A DNA stretch of 64,000 nucleotides from Candidozyma auris (lineage: Eukaryota; Ascomycota; Pichiomycetes; Serinales; Metschnikowiaceae), in the NCBI RefSeq assembly GCF_003013715.1, contig NC_072813.1, positions 1,798,001-1,862,000 of the forward strand, read 5' to 3'. A program made the translations under genes and the position numbers. Shown here piece after piece: positions 57,976 through 64,000 of the stretch. The number at the start of each line of letters is the position of its first letter. The stretch's first letter is position 1. The notes below the pieces were generated by a model. It had not been told where the DNA came from. It searched no databases and was given only the letters and a program-made list of their open reading frames with translations.

Positions 57976-60900
57976 TCAGTACTCATCCTCCTCACCCTCT
58001 TCGACATCAATTTCAAACGACATCTCCTTATCAACATCCAAGTATGAGTCACACATGCACCACACACTCAACCTGTGGTGGCCTGCAACAGGAACCGTGA
58101 ACTCCATTTTGATGTCCTGTGTCTCGTGTGCAACCGTCGTCTTCTTTATGCCGTAAAGTTGTCTTGAATCTGCATCACCAACAACAACCCACCAGCCTTC
58201 GCGCTTCTGTCCAGGGAATCGCGGAGCAACGACGTCAAGATCCTCCATTTCCTCATCTCTCTCGATCGTGACTGTGATGAGCTTAGGCTCCCCAGCAACA
58301 ACTGAATCTTTCAAGTCAAGCTTGTATGAGACATCAATATTGGGGTACTTGTTCACCAAATCGGCCACATCCTGTAGCTCCTTGCCTTCGAGTTGAAGAA
58401 CATCGTCTCTTTCTTCATCCTCCAAAGTCATGATATCATAAATCGTCTCCACGTTGTACTTCTTGCAACGCTCAAGCATTCCGCTGTTGACGTGGGGAAT
58501 CTGCTTGAGAGGCGACTCTTTATTCCACATCCCCTGAATGAGCATCTGCGAGAGATCCATTGCTTGAAGTGCATTGAGGTAACCTTCGGAGGAAAGGGAA
58601 TCAACGCATGCATAAACAAGATTCAAGATAGATTTCAAGATTATATTGAGATCCTCAGCAAGATCGGCTGGTAACTTGATCCTTGACAAGTGGGCCTGTA
58701 CAAGCAAAAATGCCTTTGTCAGGGAAGCTTCCAATACAACGTCGGATCCAACTTTGAAGGGTACGACGCTAGCCAATTGCGCCAAAGTATGCTCGTCGTC
58801 TGGCCTATAAATAAGCAGCTCGAATTGCGTTGAAGATGTAACAGTTTCCAAAATATCACGGAGTCTCGACTTGGCAGTGAGCTTCCCAAAAAGCTGCATG
58901 GTTTGAAAACTTACGCTGTAATGGGAAGCAATCATTGCACCATTAAGTGGTAACATTTCTTCCTCCTCCTGATCTTCATCTTCATCTTCATCTTCATCGT
59001 CGTCGTGAAGCTCGATCAAGCCAGAATCAGCCAAATCTTTCAATGTGCTTTCAACAAGATCAGACAAAAATTCGGAAACTTCAACATGGCCCACGCTTTT
59101 AAGGCCATAGAAGCTGGGATTTTGTACCAAACGACGGTAAAAGAATGTGTATGTGAGCCAGTCTACACAGTCTTGTCTGGAGCGGAAAGTCCTAGCTGCA
59201 ATCTCATGGACGAACGCATCGTGCAAATCAAAGGATAAATAGCTCTCCAACGGCATACCCTCGTTGAGGAACTTGGAGTAGTACGTCACCCTTGGTGCAT
59301 GGACGAGTCCCAAAACCCGGCCCTCGCTACATGTTCCCACCATCTCCAAAATATCGTTTAAGTAATAGTCCGAGGGTTGTGATATTTCGTGGACTTGTGA
59401 ACCTAGAATTACCACATTTCTGGCTTTGGGAACACAGATGCCACAGTCTTTTGTTGCAATAGCGACACTGAGTACCCCGTTCGTAAAAAGCCTTTCCATG
59501 ACAATCCTATCTCTTCCCAGCATGCCTAAATGGAAGAAACCCACTCCTTTTTGAACAAATTTCCGTAGTATAGCCACAGATAATTTCAGCACGTACGCTT
59601 CAACATCGTCAGACTTCAGAAATTTGGCGATATCGGGAAGGATCTCCAACGCTGCACTCTTACTGGAAACGAAAACAATGGTCGAGTCTTTAGTTTCATT
59701 AAAGAAAGCGTTCACTTTGGGCAAAAGCTGTTTCACAGGCGGGGACCCACTGTAGGCTTCAAGCTTGATTTCTGTCATTGGTTTGAAACGCTCAAAAGCC
59801 TCGAAGTTGAGAATATTCTGCTTAGTGCAGCCCAACCACTCTCCAAGATCTCTTCCATACAAGAGCGGATGAGATAAGGCAACGATTCTAAGCTCTGATT
59901 TCAAATGAGCGCTCATGAGACGAACTCTAGACAAAGCAGTCTCATAAGCAGTTCCTCCGCTACCTCCACCAGATACTAAGTGAACATCATCGGCCACCAC
60001 TAAACCTATTTGTGTTACAGCTTTTCTCAGGCGCCAGCGCCTCGTGAGAGCATCAAACTGAGCAGGAGTGGCTAGCACAAGATGAGAAGTTGCCTGAATC
60101 TTTATATCTGCAGAAAGTTCTCCAGTTAGCTTGGCAATTTGCTTAGGAGGATCGGTCAAGTTGGCGAACTTCTTCTCCCAGGTTTTCAAGGTAGCATCAA
60201 TAAGGTCTTGCGAAGGCTGAAGATAAATAGCACGCTGTTTGTTCTGTCTCCAGTGATTGAGAATTGCAAGTTCAGCACAGACGGTCTTCCCACCACCTTT
60301 CGCTATTCCCAAGAATATGTTATCATTTGTTTGCCAAAGCGCATGGAAAGCCTGAGATTGAAATCTGTTGAAATGAGAGAACTCGAAGCACTCAATGAAT
60401 TTTTCATCTTTTAATGCAGCGGTTGGTACGCTCTGGCCATCTAATAACTCAGTAGCAGACAGCGGTTTCTTCGGAAGCTGTGTATGAAACATCTCTATGG
60501 GACGTCTCCACAAGCAGTTTAACCACTTTTCACTGACTGCTGTGAAGAAAAGATTGGGCGGAAGCGGCGAAGAAATAGGCACGAATATATCGAGTGCAAT
60601 GGTCCGCTGAGCATTCCTTGGAGTTATTTGCAAGATGTCGCTGAACAAGATAAGCTCGCCGTTTACATCCTCAACCATAATGAGGAAATTCTCTTTGCTT
60701 CCGTGGAGAATGCTGTTCCACACCCAATTGGCATTGATATCTGCCAGAATTCGCAATGTATCCCGTGAGATGGGTTGAGCAGTGCAACTGATCTCTAGTT
60801 TGGGGAAATTCTGAAGCAAGTCATAAAGATTTTGACTCTGTCCTTTCAAGTTGAATGCCTCAGCGAGCTCTGCAGCATCTAAATTTAAGTAACTTATAAA

Positions 60901-63900
60901 TGGTAAGTGGGAAGCTTCTGTTGCCCTGATGATCTCAGGAGAAGCCAATGAACCATATTGTCTAAAAGGTGAGGACGTGTTCCAAGTTCTCTTTTCGACT
61001 ATCTTGCACAATTCCAAAGTAATGAGTGAAGCAGAAGCCCAAAGCTTTTTCACGCAAATTTCGTGGATCGCTCGAAGCAAACGGCCAGCTGATTGCGTGA
61101 TGTATATCATGTCCGCCATGAGTGCAAAGCCCTCTAGCAGCAAGTGTGCAATGTACGCCTGGAGCAAGACGTTGATCTTAGCCAAGGGTTCAGTGGGTGG
61201 CTCCTTTATAGCAATGGGACACTTTTCTGCAAGCTTAGCAATTTCAAGCTTCTCTTCTTGTCTGACAGGAACATATTTGAATTCTTCAGAAGAGGCAAAA
61301 ACACGGAGCACATCGATTTCAGACATCCACGGTTTGAGCTTGTTATGATACATGAAAATAGTTGAGTGGCCGATGTAGAATGAAGCAGCAATCTTCCCCA
61401 ACTCTGTAGGAATCACTTTTCCAGAGTCTTCATCGTAGGTGATCAACTTGTGTTTATGCAAAATTGTGAACGCTGTATGCGCCAAATCTGCTCTCTTCCA
61501 GTAAAGAGCTTTATCATTCTCATATTCGGCACCAACTTGGTACAATTTAGGAGATTTGAGCATTCGGATGTATAAATATGTCTGGCCGAGGTAGTCCACG
61601 GCATTGTCCAAGTTCTTGATTTGTCCTAAAACGGATTCAGCGTTCAAATTGTCTGCCAATCTGCTCATAAGTTGCGATTCAATTGGAAGCTGTTGGTTCA
61701 AAACAGCCATGTAATACTGAAGCTGGTCATGTGCGGTGATAATCACACCCACACCAGACTTATCGTAACGAGGTCTACCAGCACGACCAAGCATTTGTAA
61801 GATATCTTGAGGCAGAAGCTGAACCCAGGAACCCTTCTCGGGGTTGTAAGTGTCGGTACCTTTAATAACGACAGTGTGGGCTGGCAAGTTCACACCCCAA
61901 GCCAATGTTGCGGTGGAGACAAGCACCGAAATATGACCTTGAGCAAAAAGATCTTCAACCGTTCCTCTATCCTCTTTCTGAAGACCAGCATGATGAATAC
62001 CAAAACCGGAGGGTAGAATCTGGCTCAAGTTCTTGTTGCGGGCGTTTTCTGCCTCCTGTTTCAAAATCTCCTGTGCACCAACACTAGAGCTTGTGACCAG
62101 TAATTCATCTTCCGCAGCTTTTTCCGAGAGCCACTTAGCTGTCTTGTAGGTGTCTTTTCTGGAGTGCACGAATATGATGAGCTGATGATTGTTTTTGATA
62201 CACTCTTTCATCTTATCGTAACACGCCTCATTCATAGCTGCAACTTTACGAATAGCTTTCTTTTCCTTGATGCCAATATACTGCTGCTCCAATGGACAAG
62301 GACGGTACAGAGCATCAAAATAAAAGAGTCCCTTCTTTGGGTCAACATCAATGAATCGAGCAACGTCTTCATAATTGGGCAATGTCGCTGAGAGACCGAC
62401 TATTCTTATATCTGGCGTACGCTTTGCTCTTACAATGATGCTTTCCAATACAGGTCCTCTATCGTCGTGAAGCAAGTGGATTTCATCAATGATCAAGAGC
62501 TTGACCTGCTGGGCGTACAGAGACTCTGTCAGTTTTCGGGTAACTATATCCCATTTTTCTGGCGTGGTGAACAAAATTTGAGTCTCCGCAATTTCTTTTT
62601 GGCTGAGACTTGAGTCTCCAGTGAATTCGTTTACCACAACTCCAAACTGCGAGGTGAGCCTTCTTTGAAATTCTCTTGTCTGCTCTGCAACCAAAGCTTT
62701 CAATGGGGCGACATACACAGCCTTGAATGATCTCAAAGCAATTCGGCCAGTATGCTCATCACGGTAGTTAGATAGAAGCCGAAGAAATGTAAGCATGGCA
62801 ACATTGGTTTTACCTGCACCTGTAGGAGCACAAAGTAGCAAATTTTCATCACTTTTGAACGCTTGAGGGTAGATCTTGGACTGAATTGGATTCAATCTCT
62901 GCGTCTCACCAGCAGGAAAGGCTGCCTGAGCCCATTCCGGAAGGTCGGATATTGGTACAAGGTCTTCATCAGATGCAGCAGGCCCCTCGAGAGCTGGAAC
63001 CGAAATGATATCATAAAGTTTTTTGTTTTGTTGATATGAGCCCTTTGGGAGACTCACCTTCGACGTGGCCATAAGGTTACCGCCTTGTTCGAAAACAAGA
63101 CCTTCAAGATCCACTAACTTAGGTTTTCGGATCTCTGGCTTTGTTTTCTTCAGAGGTTCACCAGAATCCAGAGCCCTTCTCTTTTTGGGTTGCTCATTGG
63201 TAACACCAAATTCACTTAATAGCAGATGAAGACCCATTTCTTCCATCTCTTTAAATGCCTTTTTCTTATCGCCACTGAGGACTTGTAACTGGAACACTAT
63301 CTTCCACCTGTAATCTATGCAAAGCTTCACCAAATCTAGTAGCTTGTACTCAGTGACCTCGAGAAGCTTGTTTTCAAGGTCGTTTTGGGAAAGCTCTTTA
63401 TCAGCCATAAGCTTAGAAATTTGTTTGCACTTGTCACGAATTTGCTCCTGTTCCAACTCAGGGTTCAGAGCTGCCACACTGCTGTACAAGAAGTCACGCT
63501 TGATATCCTGCAAGGCCAACACTTTGGTCTGAGGGCTCTGTGTCGTTGTCAACTTAACTGACACTATATCCTGTGGAGCAGTTTCTGCAATTTCGAAATC
63601 ATCCTGGACATCTTGAACGCCCTCAGGCTCTACTACCACGTTCAGGTGCGCTTCTTGATCACTTTCATCTTCGAATTCTATGGCCAATGCCTGACTTCCA
63701 TTAGTCACCGTATTTTCCTTCTTTTGGTCGTGGAAGTCTGTTATCTTTTGTGACGCTTTCACCATCTCCCCTAGCTGTTGGTCACTGAGCTTTACCGAGA
63801 GTAGTTCTTCAATGTCAGCCTTTTTTGCTTCAACAGGCAAATCTCCGTTCTTCAACACCTCAAGCACGGTATCTGCCGCAGAGAGAATCACACTATGTGA

Positions 63901-64000
63901 CTCGTCTGGAATGTACTGTCGTATCTCACTGATAAATTCCTCGAAAGCCACGGCATTGGACTCCGTAGTGGGCTTGTATGCTATATCTTCTAGATTAAGG
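57976..64000 (-). CDS. BRR2: Spliceosomal RNA helicase Brr2 (5' end cut by the window)
   Basis: The reverse-strand frame is open to the window edge (about 2008 codons visible). The in-frame GTG at 63951 is not the start; the frame continues upstream through LEDIAYKPTTES. Visible parts: an N-terminal plug/PWI-like region, then VDLEGLVFEQGGNLM, then two Ski2-like helicase cassettes each followed by a Sec63 unit. Cassette 1 is intact: APTGAGKTN at about 62805-62830, DEIHLLHDD at about 62460-62490, LSATLPNYED and QMLGRAGRPRYD. Cassette 2 is degenerate: AKGGGKT, DDVH for DExH, LSHPL for SAT. Brr2 unwinds U4/U6 during spliceosome activation. The N-terminal match to yeast Brr2 rules against Slh1. 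Confidence 0.95.
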   Translation of the reverse strand, partial: LNLEDIAYKPTTESNAVAFEEFISEIRQYIPDESHSVILSAADTVLEVLKNGDLPVEAKKADIEELLSVKLSDQQLGEMVKASQKITDFHDQKKENTVTNGSQALAIEFEDESDQEAHLNVVVEPEGVQDVQDDFEIAETAPQDIVSVKLTTTQSPQTKVLALQDIKRDFLYSSVAALNPELEQEQIRDKCKQISKLMADKELSQNDLENKLLEVTEYKLLDLVKLCIDYRWKIVFQLQVLSGDKKKAFKEMEEMGLHLLLSEFGVTNEQPKKRRALDSGEPLKKTKPEIRKPKLVDLEGLVFEQGGNLMATSKVSLPKGSYQQNKKLYDIISVPALEGPAASDEDLVPISDLPEWAQAAFPAGETQRLNPIQSKIYPQAFKSDENLLLCAPTGAGKTNVAMLTFLRLLSNYRDEHTGRIALRSFKAVYVAPLKALVAEQTREFQRRLTSQFGVVVNEFTGDSSLSQKEIAETQILFTTPEKWDIVTRKLTESLYAQQVKLLIIDEIHLLHDDRGPVLESIIVRAKRTPDIRIVGLSATLPNYEDVARFIDVDPKKGLFYFDALYRPCPLEQQYIGIKEKKAIRKVAAMNEACYDKMKECIKNNHQLIIFVHSRKDTYKTAKWLSEKAAEDELLVTSSSVGAQEILKQEAENARNKNLSQILPSGFGIHHAGLQKEDRGTVEDLFAQGHISVLVSTATLAWGVNLPAHTVVIKGTDTYNPEKGSWVQLLPQDILQMLGRAGRPRYDKSGVGVIITAHDQLQYYMAVLNQQLPIESQLMSRLADNLNAESVLGQIKNLDNAVDYLGQTYLYIRMLKSPKLYQVGAEYENDKALYWKRADLAHTAFTILHKHKLITYDEDSGKVIPTELGKIAASFYIGHSTIFMYHNKLKPWMSEIDVLRVFASSEEFKYVPVRQEEKLEIAKLAEKCPIAIKEPPTEPLAKINVLLQAYIAHLLLEGFALMADMIYITQSAGRLLRAIHEICVKKLWASASLITLELCKIVEKRTWNTSSPFRQYGSLASPEIIRATEASHLPFISYLNLDAAELAEAFNLKGQSQNLYDLLQNFPKLEISCTAQPISRDTLRILADINANWVWNSILHGSKENFLIMVEDVNGELILFSDILQITPRNAQRTIALDIFVPISSPLPPNLFFTAVSEKWLNCLWRRPIEMFHTQLPKKPLSATELLDGQSVPTAALKDEKFIECFEFSHFNRFQSQAFHALWQTNDNIFLGIAKGGGKTVCAELAILNHWRQNKQRAIYLQPSQDLIDATLKTWEKKFANLTDPPKQIAKLTGELSADIKIQATSHLVLATPAQFDALTRRWRLRKAVTQIGLVVADDVHLVSGGGSGGTAYETALSRVRLMSAHLKSELRIVALSHPLLYGRDLGEWLGCTKQNILNFEAFERFKPMTEIKLEAYSGSPPVKQLLPKVNAFFNETKDSTIVFVSSKSAALEILPDIAKFLKSDDVEAYVLKLSVAILRKFVQKGVGFFHLGMLGRDRIVMERLFTNGVLSVAIATKDCGICVPKARNVVILGSQVHEISQPSDYYLNDILEMVGTCSEGRVLGLVHAPRVTYYSKFLNEGMPLESYLSFDLHDAFVHEIAARTFRSRQDCVDWLTYTFFYRRLVQNPSFYGLKSVGHVEVSEFLSDLVESTLKDLADSGLIELHDDDEDEDEDEDQEEEEMLPLNGAMIASHYSVSFQTMQLFGKLTAKSRLRDILETVTSSTQFELLIYRPDDEHTLAQLASVVPFKVGSDVVLEASLTKAFLLVQAHLSRIKLPADLAEDLNIILKSILNLVYACVDSLSSEGYLNALQAMDLSQMLIQGMWNKESPLKQIPHVNSGMLERCKKYNVETIYDIMTLEDEERDDVLQLEGKELQDVADLVNKYPNIDVSYKLDLKDSVVAGEPKLITVTIERDEEMEDLDVVAPRFPGQKREGWWVVVGDADSRQLYGIKKTTVAHETQDIKMEFTVPVAGHHRLSVWCMCDSYLDVDKEMSFEIDVEEGEEDEY

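Noticed and set aside
57976..64000. Call as Slh1 or another Ski2-like helicase, and GTG at 63951 as start
   Set aside because: The N-terminal region matches Brr2, and the open frame continues past 63951 to the window edge.

Overview
The window is nuclear DNA of a budding yeast. Genes are compact and mostly uninterrupted, the few introns are short with GTATGT-type donors and TACTAAC-like branch points, and the gene set is typical of Saccharomycotina (TOP3, PAN5, CAB5, VPS34, CDD1, MAP1, CCT6, SLY1, RVB1, GPN3, MSC2, RPT5, SEM1, RPO31, SPC110, TRP4, BRR2). At several positions where S. cerevisiae proteins carry serine, or where a Walker A loop favours serine, this DNA has CTG. That points to the CUG-Ser clade, so every leucine encoded by CTG should probably be read as serine. 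Within that clade a Metschnikowia/Clavispora-like species is a guess based on base composition and the long low-complexity intergenic stretches.

Layout. 1-11.2 kb is gene-dense: the 5' end of a CCCH zinc-finger nucleoporin-like gene, TOP3, a SET-domain methyltransferase gene, PAN5, CAB5, VPS34 and a histidine-phosphatase-fold gene, with some convergent neighbours only 11-24 bp apart. 11.2-20.5 kb holds CDD1 (two introns), MAP1, tRNA-Ala(AGC), tRNA-Ile(AAU) and CCT6. 20.5-29.1 kb is gene-poor, with simple repeats, E-box and TGACTC clusters, and one short Zn2Cys6 gene whose 5' part lies in another frame. 29.1-33.0 kb holds SLY1 (with an unannotated first exon) and RVB1. 33.0-38.4 kb is a second gene-poor stretch with telomere-like Rap1 motifs, a run of protein-like broken frames and a GC-rich island. 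38.4-64 kb is dense again: GPN3, MSC2, an unrecognised membrane protein gene, RPT5, SEM1, RPO31, an unrecognised gene, SPC110, TRP4 and most of BRR2.

Functional links. PAN5 and CAB5 (first-branch and last steps of coenzyme A synthesis) share one divergent promoter. RPT5 and SEM1 (base and lid of the 26S proteasome) are convergent neighbours whose promoters share a 15-bp palindrome-containing element next to GTGGCAA.

Most novel signals. A repeated intergenic element, (A)ATGGCTGCRAAA, occurs about 14 times, mostly in promoters. Telomere-like GGTGTACGGGTG elements include an exact 20-mer pair, and a separate 20-mer is shared by the MAP1 and SLY1 promoters. CACGTG E-boxes sit about 50-110 bp upstream of many start codons. 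No transposon, CRISPR array or virus was seen.
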